Shown one piece after another: positions 46,726-58,600 of a DNA stretch of 64,000 nt. Position 1 is the first letter of the stretch, and each line of letters opens with the position of its first letter. The DNA is taken from the NCBI GenBank assembly GCA_037200985.1, contig JBBCGJ010000001.1:1-64000 (forward strand), read 5' to 3'. This stretch comes from Rhizomicrobium sp. (GTDB taxonomy: Bacteria; Pseudomonadota; Alphaproteobacteria; Micropepsales; Micropepsaceae). A model generated the notes under the pieces. That model saw only the letters and a program-made list of their open reading frames with translations. It did not search any database and had not been told where the DNA came from. The position numbers were made by a program, and so were the translations under genes.

Positions 46726-48390
46726 ATGACAGACCGCTTCCGCATCGCGCTCGCCCAGCTCAATCCCATCATGGGCGACATCCACGGCAACCTGAAGAAG
46801 GCCCGCGCCGCCCGCGCCGAGGCCGCCGCCGCCAAGGCCGATGTGATCCTGTTTCCCGAACTCTACATCGTCGGCTACCCGCCGGAGGACCTCGTCCTCA
46901 AGCCCGCGCTGCAATCCGATGCGATGGAGGCCATCGAGAAATTCGCGAAGGACACCGCCGATGGCGGCCCCGCCGTCCTCGTCGGCAGCCCCTGGGTGGC
47001 GGACGACAAGCTCTTTAATGCCTGCCTGCTGCTCGACGGCGGCAAGATCGCGGCCAGGACCTTCAAGGTCGACCTTCCCAATTACGGCGTGTTCGACGAG
47101 AAGCGCGTCTTCGTCCCCGGCCCGATGCCCGGCCCGTTCAACATCCGCGGCGTGCGCATCGGCGTTCCGATCTGCGAGGACATCTGGACGCCCGACATCG
47201 TCGAATGCCTGTCGGAGACCGGCGCCGAGATCCTGTTGGTGCCCAACGGCTCGCCCTTCGAGGCCGGCAAGGAGGACGTCCGCCTCAACCTGATCGCCGC
47301 CCGCGTCACCGAAACCGGCTTGCCGCTGGTCTATCTCAACCAGGTCGGCGGCCAGGACGAGCTGGTGTTCGACGGCGCCTCGCTGGTCTGCAATGCCGAC
47401 CGCTCCGTCGCCTGGGCGCTCCCCGCCTGGGAAGAGAAGATCGTCGTCACCGAATGGACGCGCGGCCTCACCGGCTGGGTCTGCGCGCCCGGCGAGCGCG
47501 CCCCGAGCGAGGAACGTTCGCGGCAGGTCTATCACGCGATGATGCTGGGCCTGCGCGACTATGTGAACAAGAATCGCTTCCCCGGCGTGGTGCTCGGCAT
47601 GTCGGGCGGCATCGACAGCGCGCTCAGCGCCGCCGTCGCGGTCGATGCGCTCGGCAAGGACCGCGTGCGCTGCGTGATGCTGCCGAGCAAATACACGTCG
47701 GCCGACAGCCTTTACGACGCGGCGGAGTGCGCCGCCCTGCTCGGCGTGCACTACGACACCGTCGCCATCGAGGACGTGGTGAACGCCTTCGGCGCGGCGC
47801 TGGCGCCCACCTTCGCCGGCAAGCGCGTCGATACGACGGAGGAGAACATCCAGTCCCGCGCCCGCGGCGTGATCCTGATGGCGATCTCCAACAAGTTCGG
47901 GCCGATGGTGCTCACCACCGGCAACAAGAGCGAGATGAGCGTCGGCTACGCCACGCTCTATGGCGACATGTGCGGCGGCTACAATGTGCTGAAGGACGTC
48001 TACAAGATGGAGGTCTTCGCGCTCGCCCGCTGGCGCAACCAGGAAAGCCCGCGCGGCTGCCTGGGCCCCGCCACGCGCGTCATCCCCGAACGCATCATCA
48101 CCAAGCCGCCGAGCGCCGAGCTGCGCGAGAACCAGAAGGACGAGGATTCGCTGCCGCCTTACGAGATACTCGACGGCATCCTGGAATGCCTGGTCGAGCG
48201 GGAGATGACCTTCGAGGACACCTGCGCCAAGGGCTACCACCCGGCGACGGTGAAGCGGATCGAACAATTGCTCTACACGAGCGAATACAAGCGCCGCCAG
48301 GCCCCGCCCGGCGTGAAGATCAGCGCGCGGAATTTCGGGAGAGACCGCCGCTACCCGATCACCAACGCGTTCCGGGATGCACGGGACTAG
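46726..48390 (+). CDS. nadE: Glutamine-dependent NAD+ synthetase
   Basis: The 554-residue protein combines an N-terminal carbon-nitrogen hydrolase domain (catalytic Glu in ILFPELYIVGYPPEDL, Lys in FKVDLPNYG, Cys in VPICEDIW) with a C-terminal NAD synthetase domain (GMSGGIDSAL P-loop near residue 288; TTGNKSEMSVGYATLYGDM). It makes NAD+ from deamido-NAD+ with glutamine as nitrogen donor. ATG at 46726. Long two-domain NadE is standard in alphaproteobacteria. Confidence 0.95.
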   Translation: MTDRFRIALAQLNPIMGDIHGNLKKARAARAEAAAAKADVILFPELYIVGYPPEDLVLKPALQSDAMEAIEKFAKDTADGGPAVLVGSPWVADDKLFNACLLLDGGKIAARTFKVDLPNYGVFDEKRVFVPGPMPGPFNIRGVRIGVPICEDIWTPDIVECLSETGAEILLVPNGSPFEAGKEDVRLNLIAARVTETGLPLVYLNQVGGQDELVFDGASLVCNADRSVAWALPAWEEKIVVTEWTRGLTGWVCAPGERAPSEERSRQVYHAMMLGLRDYVNKNRFPGVVLGMSGGIDSALSAAVAVDALGKDRVRCVMLPSKYTSADSLYDAAECAALLGVHYDTVAIEDVVNAFGAALAPTFAGKRVDTTEENIQSRARGVILMAISNKFGPMVLTTGNKSEMSVGYATLYGDMCGGYNVLKDVYKMEVFALARWRNQESPRGCLGPATRVIPERIITKPPSAELRENQKDEDSLPPYEILDGILECLVEREMTFEDTCAKGYHPATVKRIEQLLYTSEYKRRQAPPGVKISARNFGRDRRYPITNAFRDARD

Positions 48391-48408
48391 GCAAATCTTC
48401 AATCAATC

Positions 48409-48484
48409 GTCATTGCCCGGCTTGTCCGGGCAACCCATTTTTCCCGTTGCCAAATTGGGTCGCCCGCATGAAGCGGGCGATGAC
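48409..48484. repeat. Palindromic intergenic repeat
   Basis: GTCATTGCCCGGCTTGTCCG with CCGGGCAA forms one stem and GGGTCGCCCGCATGAAGCGG with CGGGCGATGAC another, framed by GTCAT and ATGAC. It is related to the REP-type repeat at 28363-28431 and to a half unit at about 46526-46555 (CGTCATGGCCGGGCTTGATC). Confidence 0.65.
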
Positions 48485-48674
48485 GGCTTTTTTTATGGCG
48501 AGCAGCTTGAACCCTAACCCGTGGACGAGCGCCAGAAAACCTGCTACCTCCCCGCCCGCTGCGCGATTTCCGCGCCTTAAGGGACGTGACGTGAGCTTTG
48601 TCCGCCACATTTTCTGCTCGATTTGCGGCTGACGCCGCGACCCTCCCCTTTTGTCTGCCCACATCGCCAAAGTG

Positions 48675-48794
48675 CCCCTCACCCGAAAAACGCTGCGCGT
48701 TTTTCGACCTCTCCCGTAAACGGGAGAGGTACGCCGCGTTAACCTCTCCCGCTTGCGGGAGAGGTCGAAATCGCGAAGCGATTTCGGGTGAGGG
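48675..48794. repeat. 120-base palindromic repeat upstream of cysS
   Basis: Outer arms CCCCTCACCCGAAA and TTTCGGGTGAGGG pair. Inside lie three nested stems: AAAAACGC/GCGTTTTT and two CCTCTCCCG/CGGGAGAGG hairpins. A close copy lies at 50172-50294, so cysS is bracketed by the pair. The remaining bases of the 424-base gap to nadE hold no supported gene. Confidence 0.7.
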
Positions 48795-48814
48795 CCAAGC
48801 CGCCAAATCGCTGT

Positions 48815-50167
48815 ATGAGTAAGCCCATGACCATCCGCCTCTACAACACCCTGACCCGATCCAAGGACGTCTTCGTCCCGCAGGACCCGAACAATGTGCG
48901 GATGTATGTCTGCGGCCCGACGGTCTACGACTTCGCCCATATCGGCAATGCGCGGCCGGCCATCGTGTTCGACGTGCTGTTCCGGCTGCTCCGCCACACC
49001 TATGGCGACGGCCACGTCACCTATGTCCGCAACATCACGGACATCGACGACAAGATCAACGCGCGCGCCGCCGAACGCGCCGCCGCCGGCGCCCGCAACG
49101 TCCCCATCCTCCAGGTCCTGCGCGAGCTCACGGAAGAGACCTACGGCCTCTATCGCCAGGACGTGGCTGCGCTCGGCTGCCTCGAACCCAGCGTCATGCC
49201 GCGCGCCACCGAATACGTCGGCCCGATGATCGCGATGGTCGAGGCGCTGATCGCACAAGGCTACGCCTATGCCGCCGAGGGCCACGTCCTCTTCCGCGTC
49301 AAGAACAAGGCCGATTACGGCAAGCTGGCGCGCCGCAGCCAGGGCGACATGCTGGCCGGCGCCCGCGTCGACGTCGCTCCGTACAAGGAAGACCCGATGG
49401 ACTTCGTGCTGTGGAAGCCATCCGACCCCGCGCAACCCGGCTGGGACAGCCCCTGGGGCCGCGGCCGCCCGGGTTGGCATCTGGAATGCTCCGCGATGAT
49501 TAAGGCAACGATGGGCGAGACCATCGACATCCATGGCGGCGGCATCGACCTCGTCTTTCCGCATCACGAGAACGAGATCGCGCAATCCGAAGGCGCCCAT
49601 CGCGGCCACGCGCTGGCGCGCTACTGGCTGCACAACGGCTTCCTGAATGTCGAAGGCGAGAAGATGTCGAAGAGCCTCGGCAATTTCGTCACCATCCACG
49701 AGCTGCTCGCCGACTGGCCCGGCGAGGTGCTGCGCTTCAACATGCTGCGCAGCCATTACCGCCAGCCGATGGACTGGACCGTCGCCGGCATGACCGAAAG
49801 CTGGAAGACGCTGGAGAAATGGTACGCCGTCACCGAGCCGCTGGCCGATCCGCCCATCGGCGCCGCCTTCCTCGAAGCCCTGAGCGACGACCTCAACACG
49901 CCGCAGGCGATCGCCGAACTGCACAAGGGCAGCGACCACGAGCTGGCCGGCGGCCTCGGCCTGCTCGGTTTCTCCAATGTGCAATTGAAGCTCGCGGCGA
50001 AGAAGGCGGTTGACGAGGTCGCCATCGCCGACGCCATCGAAGCCCGCAAGGCCGCGCGCGCCCGCAAGGACTTCAAGGAATCGGATCGCATCCGCGACGA
50101 GCTTCTCGCGAGAGGCATCGTCCTGAAAGACGGCCCCGCCGGCACGACCTGGGAGGTCAAGCGGTGA
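48815..50167 (+). CDS. cysS: Cysteinyl-tRNA synthetase
   Basis: The 450-residue protein is a class I synthetase: YVCGPTVYDFAHIGNARP carries the zinc-ligand Cys and the HIGH-like HIGN, WHLECSAM the second zinc Cys, and GEKMSKSLGNF the KMSKS loop. It charges tRNA-Cys. The start at 48815 (MSKPMTIRLYN) is used; ATG 48827 is also possible. The two 120-base palindromic repeats flank the gene. Confidence 0.95.
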   Translation: MSKPMTIRLYNTLTRSKDVFVPQDPNNVRMYVCGPTVYDFAHIGNARPAIVFDVLFRLLRHTYGDGHVTYVRNITDIDDKINARAAERAAAGARNVPILQVLRELTEETYGLYRQDVAALGCLEPSVMPRATEYVGPMIAMVEALIAQGYAYAAEGHVLFRVKNKADYGKLARRSQGDMLAGARVDVAPYKEDPMDFVLWKPSDPAQPGWDSPWGRGRPGWHLECSAMIKATMGETIDIHGGGIDLVFPHHENEIAQSEGAHRGHALARYWLHNGFLNVEGEKMSKSLGNFVTIHELLADWPGEVLRFNMLRSHYRQPMDWTVAGMTESWKTLEKWYAVTEPLADPPIGAAFLEALSDDLNTPQAIAELHKGSDHELAGGLGLLGFSNVQLKLAAKKAVDEVAIADAIEARKAARARKDFKESDRIRDELLARGIVLKDGPAGTTWEVKR

Positions 50168-50171
50168 GCAT

Positions 50172-50294
50172 CCCCTCACCCGAAAAACGCCGAGCGTTTT
50201 TCGACCTCTCCCGCAAGCGGGAGAGGTTGACGCCGATAACCTCTCCCGCTTGCGGGAGAGGTCGAAATTCGCGCAGCGAATTTCGGGTGAGGGG
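50172..50294. repeat. Second 120-base palindromic repeat, downstream of cysS
   Basis: Almost the same sequence as 48675-48794, in the same orientation, starting 5 bases after the cysS stop, with outer arms CCCCTCACCCGAAA/TTTCGGGTGAGGG and inner CCTCTCCCGC hairpins. It may serve as the terminator of cysS. Confidence 0.7.
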
Positions 50295-50421
50295 CCGCGC
50301 GACAAACTTATCCAACGGCGCCGAAACGGCCTTATTCTTCCCGGCGGCATCGCGCCGCGACCGTGGGAAAGCGCTCCCCCGCGCGAGACCTCGAAAACAA
50401 TTATATTGCCGAAAGTAGTCT

Positions 50422-52023
<1,602 letters not shown>

Positions 52024-52039
52024 TTTGTGCGCCCCGTTT

Positions 52040-52171
52040 TTTCCTCCCCCGCCGTTGCGGGGAAGGTGCCGAGCGAAGCGAGGCGGAGGGGGCCTGCGCG
52101 GATAGCATCCGCCCAGTCGGCCCCCTCCACCGCTTCGCGGTCCCCCTCCCCCGCAACAGCGGGGGAGGAAA
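52040..52171. repeat. Palindromic intergenic repeat supplying the rarD ribosome binding site
   Basis: TTTCCTCCCCCGCCGTTGCG at the left pairs with CCGCAACAGCGGGGGAGGAA at the right, with an inner pair (CGAAGCGAGGCGGAGGGGGC and GCCCCCTCCACCGCTTCGCG). The last bases GGGGGAGGAAA lie right before the TTG start of rarD. A half unit is at 35506-35570. Confidence 0.7.
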
Positions 52172-53077
52172 TTGAATGCCGAGCCCCACCACGGCGAAAC
52201 ACGCGGTATCCTCTACGCCGGCGGCGCCTATTTCATCTGGGGCCTCGTGCCCCTCTATTGGAGCCTGCTCGGTGGCGTCTCGCCGCTCGAACTCACCTCG
52301 CACCGCATCCTGTGGTGCGCCCTTTTCGGCCTCGCCGTCACCGCCGGCCGCGGCCGCCTCTCCCGCGTCGTGAGCGTCGTCCGCACGCCGCGCCTGCTCG
52401 GCGCTCTGGCCGCCTCGAGCCTTCTCATCACCGCGAACTGGACGCTCTATCTCTACTGCGTCACGACGCATCAATTGGTCGACGCCGCGCTCGGCTATTA
52501 CCTGACGCCGCTGGTCTCCATCGCGCTCGGCGTCGTCGCCTTGAACGAGAAGATCTCGCGGCTGCGGCTCGCGGCGATCGCGCTGGCGCTCGTCGCCGTG
52601 GCGGTACAGGCCTTCGCGCTCGGCCATATCCCATGGATCGCGCCCGCGCTGGCGCTGACCTTCGGCTTCTACGGCTATGTCCGGAAATTGACGCCGGTCG
52701 ACGCGCTCGACGGCCTCACCATCGAGACCGCGCTGCTGCTTCCCGTCACGCTGGTCCTGGTCGTGCTCTGGGCGCTGAACGGCACCGGCGCCTTTCCCGC
52801 CGCCAGCCTCTCGCGCGACGCGCTGATCGTCTTCACCGGTCCCTTGACCGCGGCGCCGCTGGTGATGTTCGCCGCCGGCGCGCGCCGGCTGCGCATGACG
52901 ACGCTCGGCTTCCTGCAATATCTCTCGCCCACCATCACGCTCGCCGTGGCGACGCTGATCCTGGGCGAGGCGTTCGGCCGCGCCAACGCCATCGCCTTCG
53001 GCCTGATCTGGGCGGCGCTGATCCTCGTAAGCCTGGAGGGACGCCTGCCGGCGCTATCGCGGCGCGTCGCCGAGTAG
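52172..53077 (+). CDS. rarD: EamA/RarD-family transporter
   Basis: The 301-residue protein has ten membrane helices in two EamA repeats and RarD-specific sequence (GGAYFIWGLVPLYW; LLITANWTLYLYCVTTHQLV; SLGYYLTP-like ALGYYLTPLVSIALGV). RarD transporters export small metabolites; substrate unknown. The start is TTG 52172: no ATG is available, and GGGGGAGG from the preceding repeat lies 3 bases ahead. Its 3' end overlaps the convergent LOG gene by 24 bases. Confidence 0.85.
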   Translation: MNAEPHHGETRGILYAGGAYFIWGLVPLYWSLLGGVSPLELTSHRILWCALFGLAVTAGRGRLSRVVSVVRTPRLLGALAASSLLITANWTLYLYCVTTHQLVDAALGYYLTPLVSIALGVVALNEKISRLRLAAIALALVAVAVQAFALGHIPWIAPALALTFGFYGYVRKLTPVDALDGLTIETALLLPVTLVLVVLWALNGTGAFPAASLSRDALIVFTGPLTAAPLVMFAAGARRLRMTTLGFLQYLSPTITLAVATLILGEAFGRANAIAFGLIWAALILVSLEGRLPALSRRVAE

Positions 53078-53626
53078 GCCGGCGATGCGGTCCAGCGCCT
53101 CGTCCGGCGTCTTCGCCACGTGATAGAGCGAGGCGATCCTGTCATGCGCGAAACCCTCGCGGACGACCTGCGCGATCAGCGGCCAGAGCGGCGCGAAGAA
53201 GCCTTCGGTGTCGACCACGACGATCGGCTTGTCGTGCACCTTGAGCTGGGAGATCGACAGCACCTCGAACAGCTCGTCCAGCGTGCCGAGCCCGCCCGGC
53301 AGCACGACGAAGGCGTCCGACGCCGCCAGCATCTTCTGCTTGCGGATCTGCATGTCGGGCACGATCACGAGTTCCTCGGATTCCGGCTCCAGCGGCACCT
53401 CGATCTTCTTCAGGAAGTCCGGCAGGATGCCGAGCACTTTGGCGCCCGCGCCATGCGCCGACCGTGCCACGATCCCCATCAGGCCGTTGTTCCCGCCGCC
53501 GAACACCAGCGACCAGCCGCGCCCGCCGATCCCGCTGCCGAGATCTTGCGCGGCCGCCGCATAAGCCGGCTTGACGCCCGGCGAAGAGCCGCAGAAAACG
53601 CAGATGGCAGGAGTGTTCTTTTCCAT
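53054..53626 (-). CDS. LOG-family phosphoribohydrolase
   Basis: The 190-residue protein shows the family motifs VFCGSSPGVKPAYAAAA, the lysine-decarboxylase-like GGGNNGLMG and PGGLGTLDELFEV (nucleotide-binding PGGxGTxxE). LOG proteins release cytokinin-like bases from nucleoside 5'-monophosphates; in bacteria they act on nucleotides in general. It converges with rarD. Confidence 0.9.
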   Translation of the reverse strand: MEKNTPAICVFCGSSPGVKPAYAAAAQDLGSGIGGRGWSLVFGGGNNGLMGIVARSAHGAGAKVLGILPDFLKKIEVPLEPESEELVIVPDMQIRKQKMLAASDAFVVLPGGLGTLDELFEVLSISQLKVHDKPIVVVDTEGFFAPLWPLIAQVVREGFAHDRIASLYHVAKTPDEALDRIAGLLGDAPR

Positions 53627-53690
53627 GACCGTTCAAGGGTTGCACGTCCGCGCCGCAGTTCCTAAACAGATTCGGACAGAAAGGTTAGCC

Positions 53691-53780
53691 GTGCGCGCCG
53701 CCATCATCCTCGGCATCATCGCCTTGATCGCCGTCGTCGCGGGGTTCCTCGCTTTCGGCGGCGGGAACATGGGTCACTGA
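53691..53780 (+). CDS. 29-residue membrane peptide coupled to the ABC exporter
   Basis: From GTG 53691 (AAGG 9 bases upstream) the frame encodes one hydrophobic helix, AAIILGIIALIAVVAGFLAF, and ends GGGNMGH. The stop TGA overlaps the ATG of the exporter (TGATG at 53778-53782), so translation is coupled. It may be a small subunit or a leader peptide. No family recognised. Confidence 0.5.
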   Translation: MRAAIILGIIALIAVVAGFLAFGGGNMGH

Positions 53781-55657
53781 TGGCGCACCCCGCGGTCGAG
53801 GAGGGCGACGGCGCACCGTCCTTCCGTCCTCTCTGGATGTTGATGCCGTATCTGTGGCCCAAGGGGCAGCCCGAGCTGCGCCTGCGCGTCGTGGTCTCGG
53901 TCGTCTTCCTGATTCTCGCCACCGCCGCGACCAGCTACTCGCCGCTCTATTACGGCTACGCGATCGACCGCCTCGGCGGCTCGCCGGCGGCGATCGCCAT
54001 CGGCTCGGTGCTGGCGCTGATCGCGGCCTATATCGTCTCGCGCATCCTGATGCAGGCGCTGGCGCAGTTGCGCGACGGCGTCTTCGCCAAGGTGCAGTAC
54101 CATGCGATGCGCGAGGTCGCGGTCTCGACCTTCGCGCATGTCCACACGCTGTCGCTGCGCTTCCACCTGGAACGCAAGACCGGCGGGCTCTCCCGCGTGA
54201 TCGAGCGCGGCACCAAGGGCATCGACACGATGCTGTCCTTCGCCCTCTTCAGCATCTTCCCGACCATCCTGCTGCTCGGCTTCTACACGGCCATCCTGCT
54301 GCAGAGGAACGGCATCTGGGTGTCGCTGACCACGCTGGTCATGGTGGTCGCCTATGTCTGGTTCACCTTCGCGATCACCCGCTGGCGCATCCAGTTCCGC
54401 CGCGACATGAATCAGAGCGACACCGACGCCAACACCAAGGCGGTCGACAGCCTGCTCAACTACGAGACGGTCAAGTATTTCAACAACGAGGCGCACGAGA
54501 CCCGCCGCTTCGGCGTCTCGATGGAGAAATATTCCCGCGCCTCGATCCAGGCGCAGATCTCGCTCTCGGTGCTGAACACCGGCCAGGCGCTGATCATGGC
54601 GCTGGGCCTCGGCGTCGTGATGGTGCTCGCGGCCTACGACATCAAGGCGGGGCGCATCAGCGTCGGCACGCTGGTCGCCGCCAACGCCATCCTGATCCAG
54701 CTCTACCAGCCGCTGAACCTCCTCGGCACCGTCTATCGCGAGATCACCCAGGCCCTGGTCGACATGGAGGCGATGTTCCGTCTCCTGCACCAGCCCATCG
54801 AAGTGCAGGACAAGCCCGGCGCGCCCGACCTGAAAATCACGGGCGGCGCGATCGAGTTCAAGGACGTCGTCTTCGCCTACGAACCGGCGCGCACCGTGCT
54901 CAAGGGCATCAGCTTCGTCGTTCCCGCCGGCAAGACCGTCGCGGTGGTCGGTCCTTCGGGCGCCGGCAAGTCCACCATCAGCCGCATCCTCTACCGCTTC
55001 TACGACATCAAATCCGGCAGCGTGACCATCGACGGCCAGGACATCCGCGACGTGACCCAGTCCTCGCTTCGCCACGCCATCGGCATCGTCCCGCAGGACA
55101 CGGTGCTGTTCAACGACACGGTCAAGTACAACATTGCCTATGGCCGCATCGGCGCGACCGAGGCCGAAATCAAGGACGCCGCCCGCTTCGCCCAGATCGA
55201 CAAGTTCATCCGCGAGCTGCCGCTCGGCTACGACGCCATGGTCGGCGAGCGCGGCCTGAAGCTTTCCGGCGGCGAGAAGCAGCGCGTCGCCATCGCCCGC
55301 ACCATCCTGAAGAACCCGCCGATCCTGTTGCTGGACGAAGCGACCTCGGCGCTCGACACCCACACCGAACGCGAGATCCAGGGCGCCTTGTACGAAGTCT
55401 CGCGCAACCGCACCTCGCTGGTCATCGCCCACCGCCTCTCGACGGTGATCGACGCCGACGAGATCCTGGTGCTCGACCATGGCGAGATCGTCGAGCGCGG
55501 CCGTCACGACGAGCTGGTCGCCAGGGGCGGCCACTACGCCTCGATGTGGAACAAGCAGAAGCAGGCGGCCGAAGCGCGCGAGATCCTCAAGGCGGTGGAG
55601 AACGATCCGGAAGTGGCGCCCGGCGTGGCCCGCGCCACGCCGGTCGCCGCAGGCTGA
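53780..55657 (+). CDS. Atm1-type ABC exporter (fused permease and ATPase)
   Basis: The 625-residue half-transporter has six helices (about residues 40-330) and an ATPase domain (about 350-590) with GPSGAGKST, signature LSGGEKQRVAIARTIL, Walker B ILLLDEATSALD and the H-loop IAHRLST. KYFNNEAHETRRF in the membrane domain is a hallmark of Atm1/HMT1 transporters, which move glutathione-linked sulfur or metal conjugates. Such proteins support cytosolic Fe-S assembly or heavy-metal resistance. It is translated from ATG 53780 in overlap with a 29-residue membrane peptide. Confidence 0.93.
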   Translation: MAHPAVEEGDGAPSFRPLWMLMPYLWPKGQPELRLRVVVSVVFLILATAATSYSPLYYGYAIDRLGGSPAAIAIGSVLALIAAYIVSRILMQALAQLRDGVFAKVQYHAMREVAVSTFAHVHTLSLRFHLERKTGGLSRVIERGTKGIDTMLSFALFSIFPTILLLGFYTAILLQRNGIWVSLTTLVMVVAYVWFTFAITRWRIQFRRDMNQSDTDANTKAVDSLLNYETVKYFNNEAHETRRFGVSMEKYSRASIQAQISLSVLNTGQALIMALGLGVVMVLAAYDIKAGRISVGTLVAANAILIQLYQPLNLLGTVYREITQALVDMEAMFRLLHQPIEVQDKPGAPDLKITGGAIEFKDVVFAYEPARTVLKGISFVVPAGKTVAVVGPSGAGKSTISRILYRFYDIKSGSVTIDGQDIRDVTQSSLRHAIGIVPQDTVLFNDTVKYNIAYGRIGATEAEIKDAARFAQIDKFIRELPLGYDAMVGERGLKLSGGEKQRVAIARTILKNPPILLLDEATSALDTHTEREIQGALYEVSRNRTSLVIAHRLSTVIDADEILVLDHGEIVERGRHDELVARGGHYASMWNKQKQAAEAREILKAVENDPEVAPGVARATPVAAG

Positions 55658-58600
55658 TCACTCGGCCGGCTGGGCTTTCGGCTCGGCGCCGCCATGGCCG
55701 CGCCAGTCGCGCACCGCCTGTGCCGACGATTTCGCCGCCGCGAAGCGCGCCCGCCGCGCCTTGAGGCGATAGGGCAGGGCCAGCATCGCCGGCACCAGGC
55801 CCAGCGTGATCATCTTGGAGAACGCCAGGCCGAACACGATCGCGGTGGACAGCGCCACCCACATCAGCCCGTTCGGCCCGCCGATCGTCACTTCGCGGGT
55901 CGCGAAGTTGATCTCGATCGCGAACATCATCGGCAACAGCCCGCCGATCGCCGTGATCGTCGTCAGGAACACCGGCCGCAGGCGCTGCGCGCTGGAGCGG
56001 ATCACCGCCTCGATCGGGTCCATCCCGGAATCGCGCAGGCGATGGAAGGTGTCGATCAGCACGATGTTGTGGTTCACCACGATGCCGGCGAGCGCCAGCA
56101 TGCCGGTGCCCGACATGATCACCGAGAAGGGCTGCTGCATGACCACCATGCCGAGCAGGGCGCCGATCATCGCCAGCACCACCGCCACCAGGATCAGCCC
56201 CGCGTGATAGAAGCTGTTGAACAGCGCCAGGAGCACCATCGCGATCAGGAACAGCGCCAGGAACGCCGCCTCGACCAGGAACAGGCCGGACTCGTCCTGC
56301 TGCTCGCTGCCGCCCTTGAACGCGATATGGACGTCGTGCGGGAAGGGCTGCGTCGCGATCCATTTGCGGATGTCGGCGATCTCGGCATTGGCGTTGACCC
56401 CCGGCTTGACGTTGGCGCGCACGTGATAGACGCGGCGGCCGTCGACGCGCTCGATGGAATTCACCTGCGGCGCCGGCTTCAGCGTGACGAAATTGCTGAT
56501 CGGCACCATGCTGCCGTCGGCGGCGGTGACGCGCAGATCGTCCAGCGCATGGACGCCGCGCGCCTCGGTGGGATAGCGGACGCGGATGTCCACCTCGTCC
56601 TGGCTGTCGTCCGGCCGGTACTTGCCGACCAGGATGCCGTTGGTGACGAGCTGCACCGCCGTGCCGATCGACTGCGCGTTGGCGCCGAAGCGGCTGGCGA
56701 TCCCGCGGTTGATCTCGAGGTCCCATTCGATGCCGGGCAGCGGGCGCGTGTCCTCGACGTCGCGCAGTTCGGGCATCTTGTCCATATGGCCGCGGATCGC
56801 GGCCGCGACCTGGGCGAGTTCGAGATAGTCGTCCGAGCCGACGTCGATCATGACGTCCTTGCCGGTCGGCGGGCCGTTTTCCGGCTCGCGCACCTCGACA
56901 TGCACGCCCGGGATGTCGGCCGTCTTCTGGCGGATCTGCTCCTCGATCCACTTGCCGGGCCTGCGCTCGCGGTAGTCCTTCATCTCGATGCCGAGCTGGC
57001 CGATATTGTCGACCGGCGTGCCGCCATTGCTGTTCAGATTGTTGCTCTGGCCGCCCGACGACGCATAGATCGCCTTGATGCCCGGCACGGTCTGCGCGAT
57101 GCGGCTGATGCCCATCACGATGTCGCGTTTCTCCGCCGCGGAAAGATTGCCGCGCGCCGAGACGAAGACCTGGGCGTAGCCCGGATCGGCGTCGGCGAAA
57201 AAGATCGTGCCCTTGTTGAACATCGCGAACAGCGTGATCACTGCGAACACGATGCCGGCGGCGCCCAGGATGACGCGCCCCGGATAGCGGGTCAGCCGCT
57301 CCGACAGATGCGCGTACCAGCCGGTGATGCCGGGAATGTCGCGCCAGTCGCCGGTCTCCGACGCTTCGATGGCGCGCTCGTGCTCGGCGTCGTGCGGCGG
57401 CCGCTTGCCGAAAATGCCGCCCAGCACCGGCAGGAAGATCAGCGCCACGACCATCGACGCCGACAGGATGACGATCAGCGTGATCGGGAAATAGCTCATG
57501 AACTTGCCGGCGACGCCCGGCCACAGCAGCATCGGCAGGAAGGCCCCGATCATGGTCGCCGTGGCGCTCACCACCGGCCAGAACATGCGCAGCGCCGCCT
57601 CGGCGAAGGCCTGCTTGGGCTTGTGGCCCTCCGTCATCTTGCGGTCGGCGTATTCGACCACGATGATCGCGCCGTCGACCAGGATGCCGACCGCCAGCAG
57701 CATGCCGAACATGATCATCATGTTCAGCGTGTAGCCGATGCCGTTCAGGATCATGAAGGCCATCAGGAACGAGGTCGGGATGGCGATGCCGACCAGGAGG
57801 CCCGAGCGCAGGCCGAGCGCCGCCACCACGATGATCATCACCAGCACGATGGCGAGCAGGATGGAATCCGACAGCGAGCCCAGCATGTCGCGGATGTCGG
57901 TCGACCGGTCGAACAGATAGGTGACGTGGACGCCGGGCGGCCAGGTCTTGGCGGCCCGATCGACGATCTCGCGCACCGCCAGGTTGTTGGCGATGATGTT
58001 GGAGCCGATGCGCTTGGAGACGTCGAGCGAGATGGTCGGCTGGCCGTTCACCCGCGCATAGGTTGTGGGGTCGTAGAAATTGCGCCGCACCTGCGCCACG
58101 TTCGACAGCGTCACGGTCGAATTGGCGTTCGAGCGGATCGGAAGGTTGAGCAGGTCCTCGGCATTGGCGATGACGCCGGGCACCTTGACCGCGAAGCTGC
58201 CGTGGCCGGTGTCGATCAGGCCCGCCGCGATGAGCTTGTTGTTCGTGGAAACCGCGCTGAACAGCTCCTGCTGGGTCAGGCCATAGGCTTCGAGCTTGGC
58301 CGGATCGATGACGATCTCGAGCTGCTCCTTGCGCTCGCCGTCGATGTCGACGTCGAGCACGCTGGGCACCAGCTTGATCTCGTCCTTCAGGTCGCGGGCC
58401 AGCTTCAGCAGGGTGCGCTCCGGCACCTCGCCCGACAGCGCGACCGAGATGACGGGCTGCAGCGCGATGTTGAACTCCCGCACCACCGGCGGATCGGCTT
58501 CCGCCGGCAGCAGCGAGCGCGTCTCGTCGACCTGGGCGCGGACGTCCTCCAGCGCCTTCTGCTTGTTGAAGTTGACGTCGAACTCCAGGATGATCACCGC

